Origin: Streptomyces sp. ACA25
Lineage (GTDB): Bacteria > Actinomycetota > Actinomycetes > Streptomycetales > Streptomycetaceae
NCBI RefSeq assembly: GCF_028200735.1
Contig: NZ_JAQKPV010000008.1
Span: 124,001 to 188,000 of the forward strand
Length of the DNA stretch: 64,000 nucleotides
Direction of reading: 5' to 3'
Part shown: one piece after another, positions 17,561 through 27,176 of the stretch
Position numbering within the stretch: the stretch's first letter is position 1
How the letters are laid out: the number at the start of each line of letters is the position of its first letter
Program-made: the position numbers and the translations under genes
Notes under the pieces: generated by a model
Told to the model about the DNA's origin: nothing
What the model saw: only the letters and a program-made list of their open reading frames with translations
Databases searched by the model: none

Positions 17561-20500
17561 CAGCGTTCGGTCCCCTTCTCGTCGCCGCCGGCCGCGTCAG
17601 CCGCGTCGGCCCGGTCGTGGGCGTCCTCGATCACCTGCCAGGTGACTTGGACCCGGGTGCCGGGATGCGCGGTGAGGAAGCGGCGGATGTCGGCGCCGAG
17701 TCCGTCGACGGTCGCCGCGAGCGTGCTCTCCAGCCGGGTGGGTTCGACGATGTACCCGGCGGAGCCGCGGGCAGCCGTTGCCGCGTACCCCGTACGCGGG
17801 TCCTGCGCGGGAGGCCCCGAGTGCTGGGCGTCGCCGGCCGGTTCCGCGGGGACGGCGGGCACGGGAGGCGTGCCGTGCGCGGTGAGCCGTACGTCTTCCG
17901 CTGTCGGTGCGACGTCCGGCTGCGCGCGGGGGGCGGGCTCGACGGGCCGGGCCGCCTGGGCGAGCCGGGTGGCCTCCCGCATGAGGGCCACGGCCGACTC
18001 CTGCAGCGAGTCCAGCACCGGGACGAGGGACTCATCCTCCTCGTGGGCGTTCGCCGCCCGCCGGACGGATTCGAGCAGCCGCTCGGCCCGGTCGCCGACG
18101 CCGTCGTCGCGGGTCGCGAGTTCGCGCACCATGTCCAGGTCGGACCAGCGGGTGTCCCGCAGGGTTCGCAGCACCCGGAGCACTTCGGGGGCCTGCTTGA
18201 GGGCGGCGCCGACCTGCCGGTCCGTCACGTCATAGGCCGCGTTGGCCAGTTCGTCCGTGAGGAGGGTGGCGTCGGTGGTGCGCAGCAGGCGGGCGATCAG
18301 GTCGGCGGCGGCCTTGGTGGACGTCAGCCGTGGTGCGTCCGCGCCGCCGGGCCCTGCGAGGCCGAGTCGTGCGGCGTTTTCCTGGAGCAGTGTCCGGGCC
18401 TCCCCCACCGCGGCGCGGTGTTCTTCGGCGACGGCGCGCACCTGCGCGGCGAGCCGCGAGACATTCCTGGCGAAGAGGACGGGCGACACGCTCTGCCCGA
18501 AGACCGCTCCGGCACGGCGCAGTGCGGTGGCGAAGGTGTCCTCGTCGGGGAGGGCGACGGCGCGCAGACCGTAGCCGGGGACGATGCGGTCCAGGTCAGG
18601 TGCTTGCGGCACCACCTGGGTCTGGTAGATCCAGGTGCGGTCGTCGAGGAGCGCGTACGTCGCGATGATCAAATTGGTGACGTTGCGGTCCAGGCCCTCG
18701 TAGCCGAGGTCGGTGATCCACTCACGGATCGTCTCGACGGCCAGGTCCTCACCGGCGTCGGCGCTTTCGGCGGCCTTCTTGTTGATGCGCAGCCGCCAGT
18801 CGTTGCTGACGTTGAGCGGTCCGTCGTGCACCTCTCCGAGGCCGAGGGCGTGCACGATCTTCCTGACGACGGGCAGCTGATGGCTGTCCACCACGACCCG
18901 CCGGGAGCCGTCCTCCATCGCCCTGGCGATCCACTCCATGGTGGTCTTCAGTTCCCGCGCGGTGATGGCCTTGCGGGTCAGCCGCGGGTCGAAGTCGGGG
19001 TGCTTGGGGTAGCGGGCGGCGAACATGCCGTCGGCGAGCAGCAGCAGGTTCTGCTCGAACCCGACGGACGGCTCGGGGCGGGTGCGGGTGAAGCCCGGCA
19101 GCAGGGACACCAGGTGCTGCCCGTCGGGCACGGTCGCCCCGACGATGTCCGGCTCGGCGCGGTTGATCCCGTAGAGCTGGAGCAGGACCTCCGTGAGATG
19201 GCCGCTGATGTTGTCGCGGGATGCCTTGAGCTGGTTGCGGATCTGGGTCCGCTCCTCGGCGGGGCGGGTGGCCGTGTGCTCGTCGAGCCGGTCGCGCTCC
19301 AGCAGGTAGTTGATTTTCAGCAGGCGGCCGAGCTGCCGGGAGGTCTGCTCGGAGAAGAAGTCGGGCAGCCAGACGAGCGTGGGTTCGGTGCGGCCCGCTC
19401 CCCGCAGCCGGTTGACGCGCTGGAGGTCGTCGATGGGGCCGTGGTCACCGTCGTCGAAGGGGTAGTCGAAGACGATGCGGAGATTTCCGGGCTGCTGGGG
19501 AGCGAACTCGTCCTCGGGCAGATGCGTGTCGCGCACGTTGCCGAAGATGAACTCGACGGTGCGCCTGGTGCCGCGCCAGACGACATCCCGTTCACACACG
19601 AACGGCTGGGTGTCCTGGATGCCGAGTTCGCGCCAGAGCTGGTCCTTGATCCACTGGCGTCGGTAGCCGAGCTGGTCGGCGACGCCCTGCACCTCTTCGA
19701 GGAGCGGTTCGACGTCGATGTCGGAGAGGTGCAGGTGGAAGACGGGGTCGGCGCGGTCGCCGTCGCTGCGCAGCTCGCCGTCGAAGGAGACCTGGAGTTC
19801 CCGCAGCCGCTTGGCGGCGACGGAACCGGCGTCTCCCACGCGCGTGCGGATCGACCCGTGGTTCAGCGCGGCGAGCCGGGTGCCGGTGAGCCGGGTCAGT
19901 GCGGGCACGTTGGGCGCGAGCGAAGCCAGCAGCAGGGTCTTGACCAGCCGCTCGTCGGCCCGGAACCGCTTGTCGTCGGGGGTCTTGTACTTGCGCAGCA
20001 GTTCCTCGCGCACCCGCGCGTGGAACTGGTCGGCGGTCTCCGCGTCCTTGCGCAGCCGGGGCGTGAACGCGGCACCGGAGCGGTGCGCGATGACGTCCCA
20101 CAGGTCGCCGATCGGGATGAGTTCGCCGAGCTTCAGGTCCTCGCGGCGCCGGCGCAGCAGCTCCTGGACGAGTTTGAGACCGGTGCGCTCCCGCTGGAGG
20201 GCGCCGGAGAGGTCGACGAGGACGTTGAGGAGCGCCGGCGAGAGCGGGTACAGCTCTCGGAAGTCGTCCCAGGACGCTTCGGTGCGCCCCTGCCCGTCCA
20301 GGAGGATCTGGCGCACGTCGTCGTTTGACGACTCGACAAGTTTGAAGGCGTCGTCGCGCACGGACTCCATGCCGGGCTTCGGAGCGAGCACCCGGTGCTT
20401 GATGATCTCGACGAGATTGCTGTCCTCCAGGTCGACGACGTTGAAGCGCTCGGCCAGGTATTCGATCTGGCTTTCGAGGTTGGTCACATCGGCGCCGACC

Positions 20501-21540
20501 ACGTCCGAGCCGATCAGCTGCGACAGGTCGCGCTGACGGGAGATGAACGACACGATCGGCACCGGCCGGCCGCTGTCCCCCGACTCGATCAGCTTCACCA
20601 GCCGCTGGACCTGGTCGCGCACGAAGTCCTGGTTGCCCATTTTGGCCTGGAGCCACAGGACCAGTTCGTCAAGGAAGAGAACCACTCCGGTGTAGCCGAG
20701 GGACTGGGCATGCTGGGAGATGACCTTGAGGCCGTTCTCCAGCGGCAGGTACGCGCTGGCCTCCCCACGCATACCCTGCGCGTAGGCGGCCATGGGGCCG
20801 GTGAGCAGGGCGGAGACCAGCCGTTCGCGGTAGGGGTCGTCAGGCCCGCCCGCGAAGGCCCGGTCGAAGTCGGCGCCGGTCCACGTTCCGGCGGGCAGCT
20901 CCCCGGCGCCACCGTCCAGCATCGGCATGTCATCGGGATCCGCCTGCACCGGCGCAGTGGCGTCCGGCGTGAGCGCGGCGCCTCCCTTGCCCAGCCACCG
21001 CAGGAACTTGACGTCGTCGCCGAGGAACTCCCGCTGGGTGCGGGCGTCGGCGAGCAGGGCGTCGGCCCGGTACACGGCGGGCACCGGCTGGTCGGGGTGG
21101 ACTTCGCGCACCGTGTGCACGTAGCCGCCGAGCAGCGCCGAGTCGAGGTCGGCGGAGCCGACCAGGTGGTAGGGCACCATCAGGAACCGGCTGCGCCGCA
21201 GCCACTCGTCGTGCGGGGCCACGACCTCCACCAGCCGGGGCTTGGTGCGGACGGCCGGGTGGTTGTTAAGCACGGCGTGCAGCACGGTCAGGAAGTGGCT
21301 CTTACCGGAGCCGAAGGAACCGTGCAGGTACGACGCCTCCGAGTGACCCGATCTTGCACAGGCCGCCACGATGTCCAGCGCCTGCCGGAACGCCCCTTGG
21401 AGCTGCTCGGTGACGACGTACTCGGCCACCCGGGCGTCGGTCTCGCTGAAGCCCTGGGAGAGCTCGATCTTGAAGTCGCCGGCATGGACGTCTTCCTTTA
21501 TGTCGATGACGTCCTTCAGCAGGAGCTCGCTCGTGGGCAT
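17560..21540 (-). CDS. pglY: PglY, large BREX ATPase (BrxC family)
   Basis: This 1326-aa ATPase is the first gene of the minus-strand BREX operon. Walker A is HGSFGSGKSHF (residues about 73-83) and Walker B VVLFLDELVLWLQ (about residue 285), followed by PIVSFISRQRDL as a sensor strand. The remainder is a long helical region typical of BrxC/PglY, which are distantly AAA+/ORC-like and form oligomers with PglZ and the methyltransferase. In S. coelicolor PglY ATP hydrolysis is required for the Pgl phenotype. The length matches the family (1,200-1,350 aa). The promoter must lie in the 243-base divergent gap shared with the helicase-PLD gene at 21784. Confidence 0.93.
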   Translation of the reverse strand: MPTSELLLKDVIDIKEDVHAGDFKIELSQGFSETDARVAEYVVTEQLQGAFRQALDIVAACARSGHSEASYLHGSFGSGKSHFLTVLHAVLNNHPAVRTKPRLVEVVAPHDEWLRRSRFLMVPYHLVGSADLDSALLGGYVHTVREVHPDQPVPAVYRADALLADARTQREFLGDDVKFLRWLGKGGAALTPDATAPVQADPDDMPMLDGGAGELPAGTWTGADFDRAFAGGPDDPYRERLVSALLTGPMAAYAQGMRGEASAYLPLENGLKVISQHAQSLGYTGVVLFLDELVLWLQAKMGNQDFVRDQVQRLVKLIESGDSGRPVPIVSFISRQRDLSQLIGSDVVGADVTNLESQIEYLAERFNVVDLEDSNLVEIIKHRVLAPKPGMESVRDDAFKLVESSNDDVRQILLDGQGRTEASWDDFRELYPLSPALLNVLVDLSGALQRERTGLKLVQELLRRRREDLKLGELIPIGDLWDVIAHRSGAAFTPRLRKDAETADQFHARVREELLRKYKTPDDKRFRADERLVKTLLLASLAPNVPALTRLTGTRLAALNHGSIRTRVGDAGSVAAKRLRELQVSFDGELRSDGDRADPVFHLHLSDIDVEPLLEEVQGVADQLGYRRQWIKDQLWRELGIQDTQPFVCERDVVWRGTRRTVEFIFGNVRDTHLPEDEFAPQQPGNLRIVFDYPFDDGDHGPIDDLQRVNRLRGAGRTEPTLVWLPDFFSEQTSRQLGRLLKINYLLERDRLDEHTATRPAEERTQIRNQLKASRDNISGHLTEVLLQLYGINRAEPDIVGATVPDGQHLVSLLPGFTRTRPEPSVGFEQNLLLLADGMFAARYPKHPDFDPRLTRKAITARELKTTMEWIARAMEDGSRRVVVDSHQLPVVRKIVHALGLGEVHDGPLNVSNDWRLRINKKAAESADAGEDLAVETIREWITDLGYEGLDRNVTNLIIATYALLDDRTWIYQTQVVPQAPDLDRIVPGYGLRAVALPDEDTFATALRRAGAVFGQSVSPVLFARNVSRLAAQVRAVAEEHRAAVGEARTLLQENAARLGLAGPGGADAPRLTSTKAAADLIARLLRTTDATLLTDELANAAYDVTDRQVGAALKQAPEVLRVLRTLRDTRWSDLDMVRELATRDDGVGDRAERLLESVRRAANAHEEDESLVPVLDSLQESAVALMREATRLAQAARPVEPAPRAQPDVAPTAEDVRLTAHGTPPVPAVPAEPAGDAQHSGPPAQDPRTGYAATAARGSAGYIVEPTRLESTLAATVDGLGADIRRFLTAHPGTRVQVTWQVIEDAHDRADAADAAGGDEKGTER

Positions 21541-21783
21541 CAGGCGGATCAGTCCTTCTCTCGGCTCGCGGTTCGGCTGGAGGGCTCACGTGCTGGTCGA
21601 CGCCCTCCAATCCTGCCAGCTGGAGCCGACGCGCATGCCCCTCGTTCCGGAATCGTCGTGCCGTACGGTGCCCGTCGGATCACTGCTGGTGCCCGTTGGG
21701 TAGGGTCGGCACCGGATCCGGGCGGTAGACCGGATCCGGGGGCCAGGGGATCAGTCCGGGGCGGGGAGCGGAGGCGACTGCCG
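21541..21783. promoter_or_regulatory. divergent promoter region of pglY and the helicase-PLD gene
   Basis: This 243-base gap separates two oppositely transcribed defence genes and so should carry both promoters. A GGAGG ribosome site at 21770-21774 serves the rightward gene. I see no strong palindrome that would identify a shared repressor site. Confidence 0.45.
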
Positions 21784-24700
21784 GTGGGGTGGCGAGAGGA
21801 GATCGTCACGGCTCTGGGGGAGCTTGTGGCGATCACGGGCGGCGCGGGCAGGCCACCGCGCTGGCGGCGCGTGGGGCGGGCAGTGCCCACCAGGGAGGCC
21901 GGCTGGTACGCGGTGGATCTGCGCGGCTCCGACATCGGACCGGACCAGCTCGACGCGTTGCGCCTCGCGGGCCCGGAGCCGGACGACATGGAGACGACGG
22001 GCTTCGCCGTTGCGGAGACCGTGCAGAACGGCTCCCTCCTCACACTGAAGATCGCCGAGTTCGCCGAACTCACGGACGCACACCTGTGGCTGCTCAAGCA
22101 GCCACCGACCTTCCTCGTGGAGGCCCTGCGCGACGGCATCGCCGGGCTGGGCGAGGCACCACTGGCGAGCGTCCTGGCCACAGGCGCGATCGGCGGCACG
22201 TCCTCGCCCGACCCCGACCCTCCCGGGTTCCATCCCACGCAGGGCGATGCCTACCGCGCGTGCCTGGGCCAGGGCGTGCACCTGGTGTGGGGCCCGCCGG
22301 GCACCGGCAAGACGACGATGCTGAAGCGTGCCATCGGCGACCTGATCGCCCGCGGCGACCGGGTGCTGCTGGTGTCCGCCACGAACATCGCCGTCGACAA
22401 CGCCCTGTGGGGCGTGATGAAGGAGAACCGGCACGGCCCGGGTGACATCGTCCGCGTGGGCCCGCCGCAGTTGCGGGAGGTAGCCGACGACCCAGGCGTG
22501 TCACTGCCGCTCATGGTCCGTGAGCGGCTGGCCGAGACGGCCGAGCGCAGACGACTCATCGAGACCACACTGCTGGACATCCGCACCCGCGCGGCAGAAC
22601 TCGCCGCGCTGGACAGCTCCCTCGTCCGCTTCGACGCGGCGGCCCATTCCGAGGCGCTGAAGCTGCTGCGCACGCCCGGCCACGATCCGGTGACCGCCCG
22701 GCAGCGCGCGGAGACGGCGGCGGCCGACCTGGATGACGCCCTGGCGGACCACGAGGCAGCACAGCGGGCCGTGGCCGAGGCTCAGCGGCGACGGGACGGG
22801 GCCCAGAAGTCGCGCCGGAAGTGGGCGGAGGTCGACGGGCTGCGTCAGGAGCAGTCCCGCATCCTCAAGGCAGCGGAGCGGAAGGAGGCCGAGGCCCTGC
22901 TCTCCGAGGATCACGCCGAACGCCTGCGCGCGGAGTGGCAGCAGCTCGACGCCCATCGGTCCGTGGCCCGGTGGCGCTCCCGGGAGAAACGGCAGAGACT
23001 CCGCGAGCGTCTGGCCGCCGCCGAAGAGGACGCCATCCGGAGCGGCCGCGCGGCCCAGGCCGCGCGCACCACGGCCGGGGCTCATGTCGTCGCGCTGGAG
23101 AAGGACCTGGCGGGCCTGGTCGCCGGTATCACCCACCCGCGTGAGCGGATCACCGCCCTGGAACAGGCACTCGTCCGGGCCCAGACCACGTACACGTCCG
23201 CCCTGCATCGCGTGACCACCCGCCGCGAGGCAGCGACCCGGCTGGAACGGGCCGTTGTCCGCGTCCTGGACGCGGCGGAACTCACCTCCCGGGCCGAACA
23301 GCAGGACTGGCCGGCCCGCCACGCCAGCGCCGAGCGCTTACGGCCCCAGGTCACGGCCGACGCCGCCCGACGTCCCACCCTGGAGAAGCAGTTCCAGCAG
23401 GTGCAGGAGGAGTACGAGCGCCTCGCCCGCAACGCACAGGGTGAAATCATCAAAAGCGCGAAGCTGGTGGCCACCACGCTCGCCCGGTTCCGCACCAACA
23501 AGGCGGTCTTCGAGGGCCCCTACGACGTGGTCCTGGTCGACGAGGCGGGCGCGGCGACGCTGCCCGAGGTGATCCTCGCGGCAGCGAAGGCCACCCGAAC
23601 CGCCGTCCTGCTCGGGGATTTCATGCAACTCGGCCCGGTCATCGAGGAAGGGCTGAAGAGTCTCGACCGACCGGACGTCAAGCGCTGGCTGCTGCCCGAT
23701 GTCTTCCAGCACTCCGGTATCCAGGACCCCGCAGACGCCCAGCGGCATCCGGCCTGCGTCACCCTGACCGAACAGCACCGCTTCGGTCCGGCGGTGATGC
23801 GCCTGGCCAACTCCCTCGCGTACGGGGGAATGCTGCGGGGCGGCAGGCAGACCGTGGCGCCCCGGCCCGACGACGACCCCGAAATCGTCCTCGTCGACAC
23901 CGACGGACTTCGCGAACTCGCCAGACCCCACCTGACCGGTCGCCGCAGCGGCTGGTGGCCGGCCGGATCACTGATCGCCAGGGCACTCGCGGAGTACCAC
24001 GACGCTATGGGCGAGGACACGGGCATCGTCACGCCCTACGGAGTCCAGGCGGAGGCGACCCTGGAGGCATTGCGGGACGTGGAGAGCAGTGACCCACTGG
24101 CGGAGGTGGGCACCGCGCACCGGTTCCAGGGACGGGAGTTCCCCGTGGTCGTCTTCGACACGGTCGAGGGCGCGGACGGGCACGACCTGTGGATGTCGAT
24201 GGCACATCGAGGGCCGGGCGCCTCGGACTGGACACGCAGCGGTGTGCGCCTGTTCAACGTGGCGGCCACCCGCGCGCAGACCCGCCTCTACGTCATCGGA
24301 AGCTGGGAGCGCATCAGCACCGCGAAGAACGGCACAGCCTTCACCCACCTGGCCGCGCTGGTCGGCTCCCCCGGCGTCCGGCGCCTGCGGGCCGCGCAGC
24401 TGATCACCCCGCCGCACGAGAACGCACGGGAACTCGGCGTCTTCGGAACCGCCCTCGCCGACGTCCTGGCCCGGCACGTCGAGGTGACGGACATCCATGA
24501 CGAGACGACGTTCTTCGGCACCTTCGAGGACGAGATCCGCGACGCGCGCACCTCGGTCTGGCTGTGGGCTCCGTGGGTCGCCAACCGAGTGCGCGGCATC
24601 CTTCCGCTGCTGCGCGAGGCGGCCGGGCGGGGCGTACGCGTCACGGTGTTCATCCGCGACGACACGGACTGGATCCAGGCCCGCCCGAACAGTCAGGGCC

Positions 24701-25068
24701 TCATCGCGGACCTCCGGGCCGCCGTCCACACGGTCGTGCCCGTCAACGTCATGCACCAGAAGATCGCGGTGATTGACGAGCGGACGGTGATGGTCGGCAG
24801 CCTCAACAGCCTGTCCCAGTCGTGGACCCGCGAGGTCATGGTGACCATGCGGGGCAGCCACTTCGCCCGGAAGCTGCTGGAGCATGAACACGCGGAACTG
24901 TTCGCCCGTCCGCCGAAGTGCGCCCGCTGCGCCGGCACCAGCATCGAACTGCGCCGCCGCAAGAACGGCACCTGGTTCTGGCGCTGCTACGACACGGTCT
25001 GCAAGACCGACCGCAACGGCCGGAGCAACGCCTGGAACCAGAACATCCGGCTGGGCGGCAGGCGCTGA
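21784..25068 (+). CDS. mkoC: SF1 helicase fused to phospholipase D nuclease, type II Mokosh-like (MkoC)
   Basis: This 1094-aa protein has two parts. Residues about 150-860 form an Upf1/Dna2-type superfamily 1 helicase (COG1112): Walker A VWGPPGTGKTTMLK (about 168-180), DEAGAATLPEV (motif II, about 586), LLGDFMQLGPV (motif III), EQHRFGP, and AHRFQGREFPVVVF with FNVAATRAQTRLYVIG (motifs V-VI); a 250-residue coiled coil (about 260-530) is inserted between motifs Ia and II. Residues about 880-1040 hold one PLD domain with HQKIAVID (HxKx4D, about 990) and GSLN, then a four-Cys ribbon (CARC...CYDTVC). Helicase plus C-terminal PLD in one chain is the hallmark of type II Mokosh defence. GTG 21784 has GGAGG nine bases upstream. 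Confidence 0.8.
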   Translation: MGWREEIVTALGELVAITGGAGRPPRWRRVGRAVPTREAGWYAVDLRGSDIGPDQLDALRLAGPEPDDMETTGFAVAETVQNGSLLTLKIAEFAELTDAHLWLLKQPPTFLVEALRDGIAGLGEAPLASVLATGAIGGTSSPDPDPPGFHPTQGDAYRACLGQGVHLVWGPPGTGKTTMLKRAIGDLIARGDRVLLVSATNIAVDNALWGVMKENRHGPGDIVRVGPPQLREVADDPGVSLPLMVRERLAETAERRRLIETTLLDIRTRAAELAALDSSLVRFDAAAHSEALKLLRTPGHDPVTARQRAETAAADLDDALADHEAAQRAVAEAQRRRDGAQKSRRKWAEVDGLRQEQSRILKAAERKEAEALLSEDHAERLRAEWQQLDAHRSVARWRSREKRQRLRERLAAAEEDAIRSGRAAQAARTTAGAHVVALEKDLAGLVAGITHPRERITALEQALVRAQTTYTSALHRVTTRREAATRLERAVVRVLDAAELTSRAEQQDWPARHASAERLRPQVTADAARRPTLEKQFQQVQEEYERLARNAQGEIIKSAKLVATTLARFRTNKAVFEGPYDVVLVDEAGAATLPEVILAAAKATRTAVLLGDFMQLGPVIEEGLKSLDRPDVKRWLLPDVFQHSGIQDPADAQRHPACVTLTEQHRFGPAVMRLANSLAYGGMLRGGRQTVAPRPDDDPEIVLVDTDGLRELARPHLTGRRSGWWPAGSLIARALAEYHDAMGEDTGIVTPYGVQAEATLEALRDVESSDPLAEVGTAHRFQGREFPVVVFDTVEGADGHDLWMSMAHRGPGASDWTRSGVRLFNVAATRAQTRLYVIGSWERISTAKNGTAFTHLAALVGSPGVRRLRAAQLITPPHENARELGVFGTALADVLARHVEVTDIHDETTFFGTFEDEIRDARTSVWLWAPWVANRVRGILPLLREAAGRGVRVTVFIRDDTDWIQARPNSQGLIADLRAAVHTVVPVNVMHQKIAVIDERTVMVGSLNSLSQSWTREVMVTMRGSHFARKLLEHEHAELFARPPKCARCAGTSIELRRRKNGTWFWRCYDTVCKTDRNGRSNAWNQNIRLGGRR

Positions 25069-25341
25069 GCATGTGCGCAACATCTCACCTCCACCACAAC
25101 TGAGTTCGGCGAACCGCTGCTGGCGTTCCGGCCACCGCCTGTGACAGACTTGGACGTACCAGCAACGGGATCTCGCTCGTCGCCAGATCACCAGCTGTGT
25201 TTTCGCCAAGGAGTCCGCGGACGCACCCGGACCACCGGCTTCTCTCACCTCATCTGTCACGCCATAGGTACGAGTCCGCAGCGGCGGCGCTCCACGCGCA
25301 TGCCCGCGCTCGATGCCTGTGCACCACTCGGAGGCACATCC

Positions 25342-26313
25342 ATGTCGAATATCTCCTCCCCATCGCAATCGCAATTCTATCTGACTCAGCCCAAGGGCGA
25401 AGGCGCCATGCTTTTCGTCATGCAGGCGACGCCCCGCGGCCCCGAGCTCTCGAAGATCGGGACGTTCGATAACCGCGACGAATGCCAACTGCTCGCCGCC
25501 GGCCTCAACGCGGCACTCCAGGGAGGAGCAGGCGTGCTCTCGGAGGTTCGTCGGCGCACAGCTTCCCTGCCGGGGCCCCTTGGGAAGGCTATCACCGACG
25601 CTGCGGACGCGATCGAGTACAGGCATCGAAATGATTCGGAAGCCAAGAGATCCTACAAGACCGTGCGCGCTTTCACCGAAAATCTGGAACAGCCCAATGT
25701 ATCCATTTTCTCCCTCTTCGACACCACCGCTTGCGGAGATTGCCCCGACTGCGGGTGCGCCGTGGACGACGACTGCGCGATGTGCCGCGTCTGCGAGCCC
25801 GACGGCCGCGGATGCGAGAACTGTGGCACGGTCGAGGTGACGCCCAGGACCGCGTTCGCCCTTCATCGTCAGCTGAGGAGCCTTGCCGATATGACGTACG
25901 TAACCGTCCAGTGCGGTTTCTGGGAAAGCGGCGTTCCGGACAGTGCGGAAACCCAGACGGACTGGTTCCTGCTTCACTGCGCCCGCGCCTACGACGATCT
26001 CGCGGCCGATCTACTCACCGGCGAGGTCCCCACACCGCGGTGCCTGGCCGAGAGTGTGGCACTCGGCTACGCGATGCAATACATCGGTTGGAACGACACC
26101 GAGTTCATTGACACGGACGAAGCGTACCGGGCCCTACCGATCTCCCGGTTCGACAACGACTGGGAATTCCTCAAGAGTGGCCTGTTCGCCGCGGGTGAGA
26201 GGGCGCGTACGTTTCTGACGGCGGATGCAATGGAGGAAAGCCTTTGGGAGGAGTGGTTCCACCCCTACCCGGGCGCCACGCCCCGGCACGGAAGCCGTGG
26301 ATTCCGCTGCTGA
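25342..26313 (+). CDS. orphan Cys-rich protein (323 aa)
   Basis: I do not recognise this protein. Its N-terminal third reads as a small alpha/beta domain (FYLTQPKGEGAMLFVMQATP, FDNRDECQLLAAGLNAAL). Near residue 130-160 there is a dense cysteine cluster, CGDCPDCGCAVDDDCAMC followed by C, CENC, spaced like two treble-clef zinc ribbons. The C-terminal half is acidic and helical with many aromatic residues (WFLLHCARAYDDLAADLLTG, YIGWNDTEF). GGAGG lies 7 bases before ATG 25342. The base composition is lower than its neighbours (one line near 25621 has 31 G+C of 60), suggesting recent transfer. It sits directly after the mkoC-like gene, same strand, 273 bases away, so a defence role is possible but unproven. 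Confidence 0.6.
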   Translation: MSNISSPSQSQFYLTQPKGEGAMLFVMQATPRGPELSKIGTFDNRDECQLLAAGLNAALQGGAGVLSEVRRRTASLPGPLGKAITDAADAIEYRHRNDSEAKRSYKTVRAFTENLEQPNVSIFSLFDTTACGDCPDCGCAVDDDCAMCRVCEPDGRGCENCGTVEVTPRTAFALHRQLRSLADMTYVTVQCGFWESGVPDSAETQTDWFLLHCARAYDDLAADLLTGEVPTPRCLAESVALGYAMQYIGWNDTEFIDTDEAYRALPISRFDNDWEFLKSGLFAAGERARTFLTADAMEESLWEEWFHPYPGATPRHGSRGFRC

Positions 26314-26336
26314 TCTTCGCTTCCAGACCCCGCGGC

Positions 26337-26729
26337 TGACAGAGAATCCGACAACGCCGTGGCTCCGCCGCCTGAGGCAGGGCGCACTCCGCATGGACCG
26401 TCTTGCCGGAGCAGAGGCGATCGCGTACGCCCCAGTCGGCGGCGAGCGGTGTCGATGGCAGCAGTGGCCACAGCCCCCGTCCTCGTCCAGCCCGGAGCCA
26501 GCCGCGCCGGCCGGGCGGGATGGGTGCCGGTCACCTCGGTCCGCACGACGCCCCGACTCTCGTCGCGGGACAGGGAGAAGGCGAAGCCCCGTCCCGCGAC
26601 GCGACCGTGAAGGACTGCGTTCGCCGTGAGTTCGGCAACGGCCAGAACGACGGTCTCGTGCGCCTCAGTGCCGCGCGGATGGCCCCACTCGGTGAGCTGG
26701 TGAGCGGCCAGCAACCGAGCCAGGCGGCT
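26337..26729 (-). pseudogene. decayed HATPase anti-sigma-type kinase (copy of the gene at 28591-29046)
   Basis: The minus strand matches the intact ATPase gene at 28591-29046 but is broken. RLARLLAAHQLTEWGHPRGTEAHETVV...AELTANAVLHGRVAGRGFAFSLSRDESRGVVRTEV is colinear with it. The frame then slips after ARLAPG, and the end (RDRLCSGKTVHAECALPQAAEPRR) is in another frame. The N-terminal 26 or so residues of the intact protein are missing: the homology starts right at the DUF397 remnant's ATG. It is one part of a larger decayed duplicate. Confidence 0.85.
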
Positions 26730-26878
26730 ATGAGAACCAGTGAGCTGGCCTGGTACAAGAGCCGCTACAGCGGTGGTGACGGTGACAACTGTGTCGAGGT
26801 TTCAGTGCAGTCCAGCGCCGTATTCTCTCGATGCCTGGTCGGCGTTCAACGACGCTGGTGGCCGACTCATACGTGTGA
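26730..26878 (+). pseudogene. DUF397 remnant (copy of the gene at 30126-30317)
   Basis: ATG 26730 begins a near copy of the intact DUF397 gene (SELAWYKSRYSGGDGDNCVEV), then about 45 internal bases are missing and the frame is lost before the TGA at 26876-26878. The downstream sequence, including the hairpin, also matches. The XRE gene that normally precedes DUF397 has been deleted, leaving DUF397 head to head with the ATPase remnant. Confidence 0.85.
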
Positions 26879-26885
26879 CCTCCCG

Positions 26886-26913
26886 GTGGGACAGCGCCTG
26901 ACGCTGCCCCACC
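26886..26913. terminator. decayed copy of the DUF397 terminator hairpin
   Basis: GGTGGGACAGCG-CCTGA-CGCTGCCCCACC has one mismatch against the perfect hairpin at 30324-30352. It shows that the duplicated segment ran past the DUF397 gene. Confidence 0.75.
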
Positions 26914-26936
26914 GAACGCATCACGTCCTACTCCTC

Positions 26937-27067
26937 CGGGCCACCGTCCACACGATCGTGCCCGTCCACGTCATGCACCAGAAAATCGCCGTGATCGACG
27001 AACGGACGGTGATGCTCGGCAGCCTCAACACGCAGGACATCCGGCTGGGTGGCGGCAGGCGCTGAGG
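26937..27067 (+). pseudogene. fragment of a second mkoC-like gene (PLD motif and C-terminus)
   Basis: This fragment matches the 3' end of the gene at 21784-25068: VHTIVPVHVMHQKIAVIDERTVMLGSLN (PLD HxKx4D box intact), then an internal deletion of about 75 residues, then DIRLGGGRR, which is the last segment of the parent, followed by TGA. It joins the DUF397/terminator remnant directly. The differences from the parent are scattered and mostly synonymous, so it is an old diverged copy rather than a recent repeat. Confidence 0.88.
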
Positions 27068-27176
27068 AGGTACCTCATCTCGTAGCGGACCGGGCTGTCG
27101 CACCTGGTCCGCTGAGGCGGTCCGGAGCGAGGGGTCGGACCACAACGTTCTACTCGTCACGGGAGTGGCTGACGCC

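Noticed and set aside
21784-25068. DISARM helicase plus PLD (DrmA/DrmC) reading
   Set aside because: DISARM has separate DrmC and DrmB (DUF1998) genes and an Snf2-type helicase; here one SF1 chain holds both parts and no DUF1998 gene exists.
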